From IMG/VR virus record IMGVR_UViG_3300023202_000053, positions 1 through 39,148 of that record: a stretch of 39,148 bases of DNA, one strand, 5' to 3'. This DNA comes from a virus. The translations under genes and the position numbers were made by a program. The notes under the pieces were generated by a model. That model ran no database searches and was not told the DNA's origin. It saw nothing but the letters and a program-made list of their open reading frames with translations. Shown here in pieces: positions 21,153 through 29,780 of this stretch. The number at the start of each line of letters is the position of its first letter. Positions within the stretch are counted from its first letter, which is position 1.

Positions 21153-22564
21153 TGGCAAAAGTCTTCCACTATGAGGGAGCGGCCCCGGCGCAAGCTGGGG
21201 CCGATGCCCGCTATGTCATGATCGGCATGCCGGTGTTTGAGAAACCGTTCACATGCGTGATGCATTCGATGATCGCGACGGCGGACACCTTGGCTCGTAG
21301 CGGCATCAGATATTGCACGCACATCCTGCACGGATGCTGCGATGTCAATGATGCGCGCAACATCATCATTCGCGACTTTCTCGAAACCGAATGCACCGAC
21401 CTTTTGTTCGCTGACGCGGACCTGCGTTGGTCACCTCGCGATGTATTGAAGGTGCTCGACCTGCCCGGCGACATTGTTGCTGGCGTGTACCCTTACAAGA
21501 ATGATAGCGGCGGCTATCCATTCAACCCGCCAACCGAAGGCACGCACCAGAATGAGCATGGCTTGTTTGAAATGCCGAAGGCGGCAACGGGATTCATGCG
21601 CATCCGCCGCGAGGTCCTGGAGACGCTTGCTGAAAAGGAGCGCGTGACAGGGCGTTACAACTGGCAATTTGGCGCGGATGGCACTGGCGGCTTTGGGCGC
21701 GAAGCGGTGCCGCGCATCGTCAAGCGCGCGTTTCTGGACGAGCTTGATATAGGCCCGGAGGTCGATCCTGGGGCCGGGCAGAATTATCATTCGGGCGATT
21801 ACGTTCTATGTCTGAAGGCGCGCGCCGCTGGCTACAAGGTGTTCGTTGATCCGGAAATCGCATTCGGGCATGCCGGCGAGAAGATATGGTTCGGGCAATT
21901 TGCGAGCCAGTTGCGTGAGCAGCAGGGCATTGATCACCCCGCTTTTGCAAAGGCGGTTTCCGATCTTCGCGACGGCGCAGCGAGCATTGAGGTGTTTCGA
22001 CAACTCGCGGCCACCTACACGCCGCCCGAATGGGCGCTGACTCCAGAAGCGCTGGAGACGCTGTGGCACACCGTGCGAGAGGCCGAAGGTGATGTGCTGG
22101 AGGCTGGTTCGGGGCTGTCATCGCTCGTGATTGCGCTCGCACTAGAGGGTACGGACCGCGCTGTGCATGTGCTGGAGCACGACTGGCTCTACCATCAGCG
22201 CACGGAATCTCTGCTTACTCGCAACCGGATTTCTGGTGTTCATCTCTACTACGCGCCACTGATGCCGCATGGTGAGGCCGGCCTGTGGTATGGCGTTGAT
22301 CCTGATGATATGCCCGATGGTTTCGGTGTCGCTATCGTTGACGGTCCGCCACATGCCTACGGCGGACGGGCCGGTGTGCTGCATCTGCTGGGTGAAAAGC
22401 TCAAGGATGCTGTGCTCGTCATAGACGATGCCTATCACGACCCCGTACAGGCGCTTCTTGGGGCGGTGAAGGAGCGGGGTTACCGGCTCAAAGTTGTCGA
22501 GTGCGACCGGCCCTTCGCCATTGCGCGCCCGAAATCGCAGATCAAGGCGGTGGCGGCTGAATGA
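21152..22564 (+). CDS. Glycosyltransferase fused to a SAM-dependent methyltransferase, 470 aa
   Basis: Two enzymes in one chain. Residues about 20-265 are a GT-A-type glycosyltransferase: VMIGMPVFEKPF opening strand, NDARNIIIRDFLETECTDLL, a DADLRW motif in place of DxD, DIVAGVYPYK and an ATGFMRIRREVL acceptor-loop region. Residues about 310-460 are a class I methyltransferase: DVLEAGSGLSSLVIALALEG (motif I), VLEHD, VAIVDGPPHA and VLVIDDAYHD. GTG start at 21152. It lies between coat and tail genes, so a virion protein is its likely substrate. It could instead modify host surface sugars. The combination suggests adding and then methylating a sugar. Confidence 0.8.
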   Translation: MAKVFHYEGAAPAQAGADARYVMIGMPVFEKPFTCVMHSMIATADTLARSGIRYCTHILHGCCDVNDARNIIIRDFLETECTDLLFADADLRWSPRDVLKVLDLPGDIVAGVYPYKNDSGGYPFNPPTEGTHQNEHGLFEMPKAATGFMRIRREVLETLAEKERVTGRYNWQFGADGTGGFGREAVPRIVKRAFLDELDIGPEVDPGAGQNYHSGDYVLCLKARAAGYKVFVDPEIAFGHAGEKIWFGQFASQLREQQGIDHPAFAKAVSDLRDGAASIEVFRQLAATYTPPEWALTPEALETLWHTVREAEGDVLEAGSGLSSLVIALALEGTDRAVHVLEHDWLYHQRTESLLTRNRISGVHLYYAPLMPHGEAGLWYGVDPDDMPDGFGVAIVDGPPHAYGGRAGVLHLLGEKLKDAVLVIDDAYHDPVQALLGAVKERGYRLKVVECDRPFAIARPKSQIKAVAAE

Positions 22565-23253
22565 CCACGCTCAAGACCATGCGCGACCGGATCTACGACG
22601 AGACGCTGCGCAGCGATCTGTCCGTGAATCAGGTCAACGGCAAGATCAACGACGCGATCCGCCTGTGGGAAGGCCAGCGCTTCCACTTCAACGAAAAGCG
22701 CTACCTGATCCTGACGGTGGCAGAGCAGGAATACTACGACCTGAACGGAGCGGGCCTGTTGCAGCCGGACGGATCGGCGACGGGCACGGGTGAAGAGGTG
22801 CTGGAGATCGACTCCATCACGAACACGATCAACCAGTGGCCCTATCCGCTGTGCGCGCGCACGCAGCAATGGATGGATTACTGGTCGACGCAGCCGGAGC
22901 AGTATATCGGCCAGCCGGACAGCTACGCGCTGTATGACGGGCAGATCAGGCTTTACCCGATCCCCGACAGCGCCGGCCCGGAGAGCGGCGGGGCCTATCC
23001 GATCCGCATTTCGTGCCTGGCGCGGCTTTCGCCCAACCCCCTCAGCGAGGATGACGACACGAACGCCTGGCTCAGTGACGGCGAAATCCTGATCCGGGAG
23101 CAGTCGAAGATGCTGATCTACGCCGATCTCGTGGGCAGCGATCCGGAATCGCAGACCATGGCGCAACGCAATGTCGACATGGCCTATGCGAACCTCGCGC
23201 GGCGCAATTCGGCGCGGGCGAATACCGGACAAATCAGGGCGTGGCAGCTTTGA
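22561..23253 (+). CDS. Head-to-tail adaptor protein, 230 aa
   Basis: The N-terminus MTTLKTMRDRIYDETLRSDL, followed by QVNGKINDAIRLWEGQRFHF, is typical of phage adaptor (gp4/gp6-like) proteins that bind beneath the portal. The middle part is beta-rich (EYYDLNG) and the C-terminal helix (VDMAYANLARRNSARANTGQ) ends in Trp-Gln-Leu. Position between coat and gp10-like hub agrees with the P22 order. The start overlaps the previous stop by ATGA, and the stop abuts the next ATG. Confidence 0.75.
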   Translation: MTTLKTMRDRIYDETLRSDLSVNQVNGKINDAIRLWEGQRFHFNEKRYLILTVAEQEYYDLNGAGLLQPDGSATGTGEEVLEIDSITNTINQWPYPLCARTQQWMDYWSTQPEQYIGQPDSYALYDGQIRLYPIPDSAGPESGGAYPIRISCLARLSPNPLSEDDDTNAWLSDGEILIREQSKMLIYADLVGSDPESQTMAQRNVDMAYANLARRNSARANTGQIRAWQL

Positions 23254-24738
23254 ATGGCCGATCCGCAGTTCGTGAAATTCTCGGAATGGACGCCGGACGC
23301 AGCGGATCGTGAAAGCGGTCTGACGGAGGCGAAAGGCGTCGTCGCGCGCGCTGGAAGCTATGCGCCGCTATCCTCGCCTGTGCAGGTCGAAAGCGGCGGC
23401 ACGCCAGCCGCGCTGGACGGCGAATGCCTCGGGGCCGCGCAGTTCTGGGATGGTGATGCATCGGTGCCGTTCGCGGGCGATGCGTCCAAGCTCTACCGGC
23501 TCGTGTCGTCGGCGGTGAGCGATATCAGCAAGGCTGGCGGCTACAGCCTCACTGACGACGAGGTCTGGGATTTCGCGCAGTTCGGCGACAACGTGGTGGC
23601 TGCATCGGCAAACGAGGCCCCGCAGCGCTACGTGCTCGGCACGTCGACGGAGTTTGCAGACCTTGCCGGATCGCCGCCGAACGCGCGCTGTGTCGGGCGC
23701 ATAGGCGACCACCTGTTCCTCGGGCACGACAGCACGGTTACATGGTCGGCGTTCAACAACATCACGGACTGGGCGGCCGATCCGGGCACGCAGGCAGGCA
23801 AGCAAGAGCTTGACCAGGCGGGCGGGCGCGTCATGGCGATTGTTGGCGGGCTGATCCCCTCGGCAATCTTCCAGGAGCGCCAGATCAGGCGCGTGCTGTT
23901 CACCGGCGGCTCGACGATCTGGGATTTCGGGCAGGAGGCGGCGGAGACGCGGCGCGGGGCGCTGGCAACGCATGCCGTTGTGCAGGTCGGGCGGCTGATC
24001 TTCTATGCCTCGGAAGAAGGTTTCTACGTCTGGGATGGCCAGCAGAGCATCCCGATTGGCGAGAACAAGGTCGACCGCTACTTTCTCGGCAACCTGAACT
24101 ATCCGCAGCGCCACCGGATTTCAGCGGCCTATGACAGCGTCAACAAGTCGGTGGTGTTCGGCTATCCGGCAGGATCGGCGACGCAGCCATCTGAGCAGTT
24201 GATCTACTCGCTCACCGACCGGAAATGGACGCGCGACGATGTGCCGATGCAGTTCCTGCTCGGGTTGCCGCAACCGGGCTTCACGCTGGAGACGCTGAAC
24301 CAGTTCTTCGGGTCCACGAACCTCGATAGCTGGGATTTGTCGCTCGACAGCCCGCAATTGCGTGAGGGCGCTTCGCTGCTGGCCGGCGTGGACGACGAGA
24401 ACACTTTCGCGCTGTTCTCCGGCGACGCGCGCCAGGCGACGATCGACACGATCGAGACGGAGTTGATGCCGGGCCGTCGCGGGCGTGTGACGCAACTCTG
24501 GCCGGTGGTGGATGTGCAGCAGGTCGCGAATGTGACGGCGCGTGTCGGGACGCGCTCACGGCCAGGCGAGGGCGTCTCGTTCGGGCCGGATACCGTGATG
24601 AACGTGGCCGGGTTCTGCCCGGTGCGTGCCGATGACCGCTTCTTGCGCGCGCGCGTTCGCATCGCGGCTGGCGCGGACTGGCGGAGAGCCGAGGGCGTGC
24701 ATTTCACCGGGCGTCTGAGCGGGCGGATCAGCAGGTAG
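23254..24738 (+). CDS. P22 gp10-like tail hub (DNA stabilisation) protein, 494 aa
   Basis: P22 gp10 plugs the portal channel and carries the tailspikes and needle. This protein has comparable length and repeated beta strands expected of the gp10 propeller fold: CLGAAQFWDGD, RIGDHLFLGHDSTVTWSAFN, GLIPSAIFQERQIRRVLFTG, FYASEEGFYVWDGQQSIPIG and RHRISAAYDSVNKSVVFGYP. It supports short-tailed morphology. Immediately followed by the fibre gene with no spacer. Confidence 0.75.
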   Translation: MADPQFVKFSEWTPDAADRESGLTEAKGVVARAGSYAPLSSPVQVESGGTPAALDGECLGAAQFWDGDASVPFAGDASKLYRLVSSAVSDISKAGGYSLTDDEVWDFAQFGDNVVAASANEAPQRYVLGTSTEFADLAGSPPNARCVGRIGDHLFLGHDSTVTWSAFNNITDWAADPGTQAGKQELDQAGGRVMAIVGGLIPSAIFQERQIRRVLFTGGSTIWDFGQEAAETRRGALATHAVVQVGRLIFYASEEGFYVWDGQQSIPIGENKVDRYFLGNLNYPQRHRISAAYDSVNKSVVFGYPAGSATQPSEQLIYSLTDRKWTRDDVPMQFLLGLPQPGFTLETLNQFFGSTNLDSWDLSLDSPQLREGASLLAGVDDENTFALFSGDARQATIDTIETELMPGRRGRVTQLWPVVDVQQVANVTARVGTRSRPGEGVSFGPDTVMNVAGFCPVRADDRFLRARVRIAAGADWRRAEGVHFTGRLSGRISR

Positions 24739-25839
24739 ATGGCTGGCCCGACGAAGCAATGGCCGCGGCCACCGAGCGACAATCCGCGTGACCTATATCT
24801 GTGGGCACAGCAGTTCACCGACCTGCTGACGCAGCGCTGGGGGCCGCTATCTGAGATCGTCGAGGAAGTGACGCCGCGCAATCTCGGGGTGGCGATCACG
24901 GGTGTATCCGATCTTGCCGCGTTCCTGCGCATTCCTGAGGAGATCGGCGCGGCCATCTCTGGGGTCGGCGCTCTTACCGGCGACATTGAGGAGACAGAGC
25001 AGCTTGGTGTTACGATTTCCGGCGCTGGCGCGCTGACAGGCAATATCGTGCTCGCCTTCGATGTTGGCGCGGCCATCTCCGGCGCTGGCGCGCTGACAGG
25101 CGACATCGAGGAAACCGAAGAGCTTGCCGCTGCGATTTCGGGCGCAAGTGCGCTCACGGGCGGCGTCGAGCAGACGCATGAGCTTGGTGCAGCGGTGTCA
25201 GGAGCGGGGAATTTTACAGCCAATATAGAAGACAGCCTGAACAGTCTTTCGGAGCAGGCGTCTGCCACAAGCACGGCGGCGACGATCACTGTACCAGCGA
25301 GTGTTGTGGCTGGCGATATATTGGTGCTTGCGGATCGCGCGGTGGGCGGCGGCGCACCATCGAAAGTGATCCCGTCCGGGTTCACAGAAATTGCCGACAA
25401 CCTGAGAAACGAGACGCGCCTGATCACGAGCTACAAGCTTGCTGACGGCACTGAAGCAGGCAACTCGATCACGGGAATGAACTCGAACACGAACACGAAA
25501 TGCTTGTATGTGTTCCGTGGAAACATTTCAGTCGTAGGCCTTGCATTAAAGTCGGTCGATCAAGAGGACACTAACGGCACGCCGTCAACGCAGACCGTGA
25601 CGTCCGGTTCTGGCGCGACGCCGTTGGTCGTGATGGGCGCTTACTGCACTTTTGATGATCGCACGGGCGGCATTGATCCGCGGGGCTTTTCACCCGCCAA
25701 GGATGGCGAAATAAATTCCACGACGGAGCTTTATCTTGCTTACAAAATATACAATTCGTCACCGGCCAACGTGGATGTCAGCATGGGCGATGAGGGATTC
25801 CGGAACATCTTGCACAGCTGGTATCTGGAGGCGTCCTAG
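24739..25839 (+). CDS. Tail fibre or appendage protein with six 20-residue repeats, 366 aa
   Basis: The N-terminal 45 residues contain a conserved virion-attachment type segment (NPRDLYLWAQQFTDLLTQRW). Residues 50-169 are six tandem 20-residue repeats with consensus GAAISGAGALTGDIEETEEL, probably a trimeric beta rod. The C-terminal half (175-366) is a beta-rich head domain with FTEIADNLRNETRLITSYKL and a Trp near the end, and it is encoded by more AT-rich DNA. Its stop overlaps by four bases the stop of the convergent methyltransferase gene. Confidence 0.75.
   Translation: MAGPTKQWPRPPSDNPRDLYLWAQQFTDLLTQRWGPLSEIVEEVTPRNLGVAITGVSDLAAFLRIPEEIGAAISGVGALTGDIEETEQLGVTISGAGALTGNIVLAFDVGAAISGAGALTGDIEETEELAAAISGASALTGGVEQTHELGAAVSGAGNFTANIEDSLNSLSEQASATSTAATITVPASVVAGDILVLADRAVGGGAPSKVIPSGFTEIADNLRNETRLITSYKLADGTEAGNSITGMNSNTNTKCLYVFRGNISVVGLALKSVDQEDTNGTPSTQTVTSGSGATPLVVMGAYCTFDDRTGGIDPRGFSPAKDGEINSTTELYLAYKIYNSSPANVDVSMGDEGFRNILHSWYLEAS
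24886..25245 (+). repeat. Six tandem 60-bp units coding for fibre repeats
   Basis: Each unit encodes one 20-residue repeat; units 2, 4 and 5 are the most similar, while units 1, 3 and 6 have diverged at their ends. Exact multiples of 60 bp mean that unit gain or loss keeps the frame and changes rod length. Confidence 0.85.
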
Positions 25840-26546
25840 GGTTTGGCGCTCAAAAACACCGGCTCTTCGACAAGGCGGAAGCGGCGTGTTTCATCTGCGG
25901 TGAACCACAGCGTCTGCGTGGTGAACCCGGCGACGCCTAGCCGTTCGGTCATGTCGAGACCGTAGAGACGTTTGTGGTCGCGCCCGCAAACTGCTTCGAC
26001 TTCGCGGATCGGCATATCGGCAGGTGGCTCCCATGTCCGGGGCCGGGCATTCTTGATCGGGACGGTGAAAATGGCCTTGCCGCCCGGCTTCAAGACACGG
26101 GCGCATTCTGCCATGGCCTTGCTGTCCTCGGGGACATGCTCAAGCACATGATTGCAGATCAGAACGTCGAAGTGATCATCGGGAAAGTCGATGGCCGTGA
26201 TGTCAACGCGCGCGTTGGCATTGCGCCGCCTGATGACGTCGCCGCCGACATAGCCTTCCTGATGGCGCAGGCGGCGGAACAGCCACCACTCCGGCGCGAA
26301 ATGCAGGATGCGCTTGCCCGACAGGCCGATGGCGTGGCGCTGGAGGATAAGCGCAATCTGGCGGTCCCGAGGGCGTGAGGCGCAGTTCGGGCAGCGGTAT
26401 TCGCGCTGGCGGTTGCGGGACGCAGACACGAACAGCCCCTGATAGCCGCAGCAAGAACACTCCCGGCGCTGCCGTGGCTGGAAGAACTGAACGGGATCGC
26501 GCCAAGCGCCGCGCGTCCACTCCTTGCACTGGATTGCCAAGCTCAT
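25836..26546 (-). CDS. SAM-dependent methyltransferase with zinc-ribbon N-terminus, 236 aa (leftward moron)
   Basis: Encoded against the late operon. ATG 26546 has AAGGGA upstream; the longer frame is a shadow. Residues 25-65 contain ECSCCGYQG and CPNCASRPRDR, a four-cysteine zinc ribbon followed by a basic segment. The class I methyltransferase core follows: GKRILHFAPEWWLF (motif I variant), GYVGGDV, VDITAIDFPDDHFDVLICNH, VLEHVPEDSKAM and VLKPGGKAIFTVPI. Orientation and its own short promoter region suggest a moron gene expressed in the lysogen or separately from the late genes. Substrate unknown; surface glycan or small-molecule methylation is plausible. Confidence 0.8.
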   Translation of the reverse strand: MSLAIQCKEWTRGAWRDPVQFFQPRQRRECSCCGYQGLFVSASRNRQREYRCPNCASRPRDRQIALILQRHAIGLSGKRILHFAPEWWLFRRLRHQEGYVGGDVIRRRNANARVDITAIDFPDDHFDVLICNHVLEHVPEDSKAMAECARVLKPGGKAIFTVPIKNARPRTWEPPADMPIREVEAVCGRDHKRLYGLDMTERLGVAGFTTQTLWFTADETRRFRLVEEPVFLSAKP

Positions 26547-26563
26547 GAGCCGTCCCTTTTTGT

Positions 26564-26578
26564 TACGCGAAACGCGTA
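26564..26578. promoter_or_regulatory. 15-bp palindrome in the divergent intergenic gap
   Basis: TACGCG-AAA-CGCGTA is a perfect inverted repeat in the 57-bp space between the divergent methyltransferase and fibre genes. Its size and place fit a dimeric regulator site for one or both genes. No -35/-10 pair is clear. Confidence 0.4.
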
Positions 26579-26603
26579 TCTGATGCGCAAGAGAGGATAA
26601 AAT

Positions 26604-27008
26604 ATGGCAGACATACCCGACGCAATCAGAAATGAGATCGTCGACTGGATAATTGGCAAGGCGAACCCGACGCCCACTAGCGGCACGCGATATCTCGCGC
26701 TGTTCAATGGCGATCCGCAAGGCGCGGGCAGCGAAGTCACCACGACGATCCGCCCGGCCGGGCGCGTCGATCTCACCACGGCGATGGAAGCGGCTGGCGC
26801 CACGACGCAAGGGCAGGCCGCGAACACTTCGGAAGTGGATTTCGGCAACGCCGATGCCGGGGCGACCGTCTCGCACATCGCGATCTATTCGGCATCTTCC
26901 GGCGGCACGCTGCTGGCCTCAGACGCGCTGTCAGGCGGCACGCAGACAATCACGGCAGGCAATCCGGTCAAGGTGCCGGTCGGCGATCTGACGGTTGCCA
27001 TCACCTGA
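26604..27008 (+). CDS. Tail fibre-associated structural protein, 134 aa
   Basis: Resembles the short phage fibre family that begins with N-terminal helix IRNEIVDWIIGKANPTPTSG and RYLALFNGDPQGAG, then a beta-rich region with VDFGNADAGATVSHIAIYSA and a C-terminal GNPVKVPVGDLTVAIT. That order (LALF near the start, HI-I-DA in the middle, GDLTV at the end) is the pattern I associate with proteins annotated as phage tail fibre proteins. AGAGAGG lies upstream of ATG 26604. It overlaps the next gene by one base. Confidence 0.7.
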   Translation: MADIPDAIRNEIVDWIIGKANPTPTSGTRYLALFNGDPQGAGSEVTTTIRPAGRVDLTTAMEAAGATTQGQAANTSEVDFGNADAGATVSHIAIYSASSGGTLLASDALSGGTQTITAGNPVKVPVGDLTVAIT

Positions 27009-27427
27009 TGGAAGGTCTCAGCCTTCAGCCGATCCCGGCTGAGCATGTCGATCGGGTCTGGCCGGGCGTCGCGCACTGGATCGAACGGCTGAACGCCAGG
27101 CGCGAACCGTGGTGGCGCATGCCCGATCCGCAACGCGCCTGCCGGGAATGTGACGCGCAGCTATGGCTGATCTGGGACAGCGACAAGAAGCATCCGCGCG
27201 GCTGCGTCGTGACGCAGATCACCAATGACGGCGCGCGCGTTGCCGAAGTCCCGCTCGTCGCCGGTGACGGCATGAAGGACTGGCTTTACCTGCTGGATGA
27301 TCTGGAGCATTGGGCGCGCGGCGAAGGCTGCGTTGCCCTGATCGGCTGGGCGCGCGCGGGCTGGGCGCGGGTGCTGAAGGATAGGGGCTGGCGTGAGCGC
27401 ACGCGATTGATTGAGAGACGGCTATGA
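27008..27427 (+). CDS. GNAT-like or internal virion protein, 139 aa
   Basis: Compact domain with CDAQLWLIWDSDKKHPRGCV, an ARVAEVPLVAGDG turn, then LDDLEHWARGEGCVALIGWA and WARVLKDRGWRERTRLIERR. The end resembles the last helix and strand of GNAT acetyltransferase folds, as seen in small internal proteins of T7-like and P22-like phages that precede ejection genes. No acetyl-CoA P-loop signature is clear, so a structural role is equally likely. One-base overlap with the preceding gene; ATGA overlap with the next. Confidence 0.6.
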   Translation: MEGLSLQPIPAEHVDRVWPGVAHWIERLNARREPWWRMPDPQRACRECDAQLWLIWDSDKKHPRGCVVTQITNDGARVAEVPLVAGDGMKDWLYLLDDLEHWARGEGCVALIGWARAGWARVLKDRGWRERTRLIERRL

Positions 27428-28263
27428 GCTCAAAGCAGAAGACGAAATCGAAATCCGACCCGTGGGGGCCAGCGCAGGCCGGGCTGAAAGACGTCCTGTC
27501 CGGCGCGGAACAGTGGGGCGCAGACTGGCAGAATCGCCCGATTTACCAGGACTCCACGGTACAAGGATTTGACCCGGCGCAAACGCAGGCGCTGGGCGGC
27601 ATAGAAAGCCGGGCACAGCAAGGATCTCCGCTGCTCGATCAATCGCAAGGCTATATCGGCGACGTGCTGTCCGGGCAATATCTCGAAGAAGGCAACCCGC
27701 ATTTCGGGCGTCTTTCCGAGGCGATACGCCGTCAGGTCATGCCGGGCGTCAACCAGACCTTCTCCGCGGCCGGGAGAACCGGCGCGCCCGCGCATCAGTA
27801 CCACCTCACCAAGGCGCTTGGCGATGCCATCGCCCCGATTGCCTACCAGGACTATGTGGCGCAGCAATCGCGCATGGATCAGGCCGCGCAGTTCGCACCG
27901 CATCTCGCACGGGAAGATTACTTCGACCTCGACAGGCTCTATGCCGCGGGCGGAGCGCGTCAGCAGCAGGGCCAGGCGGAGCTATCCGATGAAGTGCGCC
28001 GCTTCTACGAGGAGCAGAACCGGCCACTGAAGGCGTTACAGGAGCAGGCTGGGCTGACGGTGCCGATTGCCGGGCTGGGCGGCACGCAGACCTCGACGAC
28101 CAGCCAGAGCGCCAACCCGCTGACCACTGCGATCGGTGCGGGCATGACCGGGGCGTCGATGTTTACCGGCATGCCGATGGGGCCGATGATGGGCGGCATG
28201 ATGGGAGGCAGCGCGGCGAGCGGCGTCCTTGGTCCGTGGCAAACGAGCATCCGGCCTTACTGA
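27424..28263 (+). CDS. Tail or ejection-associated protein, 279 aa
   Basis: N-terminus is polar (SSKQKTKSKSDPWGPAQAGL), followed by helical repeats with Gln/Ala-rich segments (QQGQAELSDEVRRFYEEQNR). The C-terminus is Gly/Met/Ala-rich and hydrophobic (FTGMPMGPMMGGMMGGSAAS), a composition typical of phage injection proteins that insert into the membrane. It lies first in a run of four such genes, comparable with P22 gp7/gp20/gp16. The exact function is not assignable. Confidence 0.65.
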   Translation: MSSKQKTKSKSDPWGPAQAGLKDVLSGAEQWGADWQNRPIYQDSTVQGFDPAQTQALGGIESRAQQGSPLLDQSQGYIGDVLSGQYLEEGNPHFGRLSEAIRRQVMPGVNQTFSAAGRTGAPAHQYHLTKALGDAIAPIAYQDYVAQQSRMDQAAQFAPHLAREDYFDLDRLYAAGGARQQQGQAELSDEVRRFYEEQNRPLKALQEQAGLTVPIAGLGGTQTSTTSQSANPLTTAIGAGMTGASMFTGMPMGPMMGGMMGGSAASGVLGPWQTSIRPY

Positions 28264-29780
28264 TGAGCAGTCTCGCGCAAGCCGTCGAATGGGCCGAGTC
28301 ACGCGGCAATCCGCGCGCATTGTCGCCGAAGGGCGCGATGGGGCTGATGCAGCTCATGCCGGGCACTGCGCGCGATCCCGGCTTCGGCGTGCAGGGCACG
28401 GACGACCCGTGGAACCCGGACGAAAACCGCCGCGTCGGACGCGCCTATCTCGACGCCATGCTCAAGCGCTATGACGGCGACCAGAAGGCGGCATTGGCCG
28501 CTTACAATTGGGGACCAGGCAATGTTGATAAATGGATTGCCGGCGGGCGCGACCCGTCTCGCTTGCCGGACGAAACGCGCAACTACATCGCATCGGTAAC
28601 GGCGCACGCGGGACAGGAGATACCGACGCCGGGCCAAAGCCAGCCGCAGACATCAGGAGATCAGCGGATGCCACAGTTCAAGCCGCCCATAATGGCGCCG
28701 GGCATGATGCCGACGCCGATGCAAAGCGGCCTCGCCTCGGGCAATGTCGCGGCCATGATTCCGCAACAACAGCCGGGCGGGCCGCTCAGCGCCGCCATGG
28801 CGCAACCGCAGCCGCCACAAGCGCAACCGATGGGCAACCCGCCAACGGGCGGCGAGCAGGACGGCAACTACTTCACGCGGCTGTTCTCCGATCCCGGCTT
28901 CATGCAGGGCCTGACGGTGCTGGGCGAGGGGCTGTCCGGCGCGTCGCTGGGAACGGCGCTGGGCCGCTCGCAGGCCATCAGGGGCAGCATGACGAAGCAG
29001 CGAGAGGAGGAAGAGCGTCGCAGGAAATGGGCGCAGATGTTCTCCGGCCAGGGCGAGACGCCGCCGGTTCTGCGCGGCCTGCCAGCGGAGACTGTTGAGG
29101 CGATCAGGATGATGGGGCCGGAAGACGGGCGCAAGGTGCTCGGGCAGTTGCTGTTACAGCAATCGAAGCCGCAAGGGCCGCTTTCGGTGAAGCAGGGCGA
29201 GACGCTGCTTGATCCGAAAACCTATCAGCCGATCTATCAGGGCCAGAGCGCCGCCGAGCTTGAGGGCGCGAAGGTGAAGGCGCGCGAGGAAGCCAAGGTT
29301 CAGGTCGCGCAACCGCAGGCGCGCAAGGCCGTCACCGATGCCGAGCAGAATATGGACCGGCTTGCACGCGAGGCGACGGAACTGCTGGAAGACCCAAATC
29401 TCGACTGGGCGGTGGGGCCACTGCAAGGCAAATACATCCCGACCGTCAGCAAGGGCGTCTCGAATTTTGACGCAAAACTGGACACGCTCAAATCCCAGAT
29501 CGCCTTTTCCGTCTTGCAAGCCATGCGCGATGCATCGAAAACCGGCGGCGCGCTTGGACAAGTCAGCGAGCGCGAGCTTGACTTGCTGCAGAATAACCTC
29601 GCCACGTTGGACCAGGCGCAGGGCGAGGGGCAATTCCGCGAGAGCCTGCGCAAGATCATGCAGTACGCGCAAGGCGCGAAGCAGCGTATTCGCCAAGGCT
29701 ACGCCGCGACCTACGGGCAGGCGGAGACGGGAAGCCGCCAGCGGTATCGCTACAACCCGGAAACCGGTGAGCTCGAATAA
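28263..29780 (+). CDS. Ejection protein with N-terminal lytic transglycosylase domain, 505 aa
   Basis: Start at ATG 28263 overlaps the previous stop as TGATG. Residues 1-115 are an SLT-type transglycosylase: AVEWAESRGNPRALSPKGAM with the catalytic Glu at residue 12 in the ES motif, GLMQLMPGTA, then AALAAYNWGPGNVDKW and LPDETRNYIASV. This would open peptidoglycan locally during DNA entry. The middle (about 130-210) is Pro/Gln/Met-rich and hydrophobic; the C-terminal 250 residues are helical (TDAEQNMDRLAREATELLED). A virion-associated murein hydrolase fused to an internal protein is common in podoviruses. Confidence 0.85.
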   Translation: MSSLAQAVEWAESRGNPRALSPKGAMGLMQLMPGTARDPGFGVQGTDDPWNPDENRRVGRAYLDAMLKRYDGDQKAALAAYNWGPGNVDKWIAGGRDPSRLPDETRNYIASVTAHAGQEIPTPGQSQPQTSGDQRMPQFKPPIMAPGMMPTPMQSGLASGNVAAMIPQQQPGGPLSAAMAQPQPPQAQPMGNPPTGGEQDGNYFTRLFSDPGFMQGLTVLGEGLSGASLGTALGRSQAIRGSMTKQREEEERRRKWAQMFSGQGETPPVLRGLPAETVEAIRMMGPEDGRKVLGQLLLQQSKPQGPLSVKQGETLLDPKTYQPIYQGQSAAELEGAKVKAREEAKVQVAQPQARKAVTDAEQNMDRLAREATELLEDPNLDWAVGPLQGKYIPTVSKGVSNFDAKLDTLKSQIAFSVLQAMRDASKTGGALGQVSERELDLLQNNLATLDQAQGEGQFRESLRKIMQYAQGAKQRIRQGYAATYGQAETGSRQRYRYNPETGELE

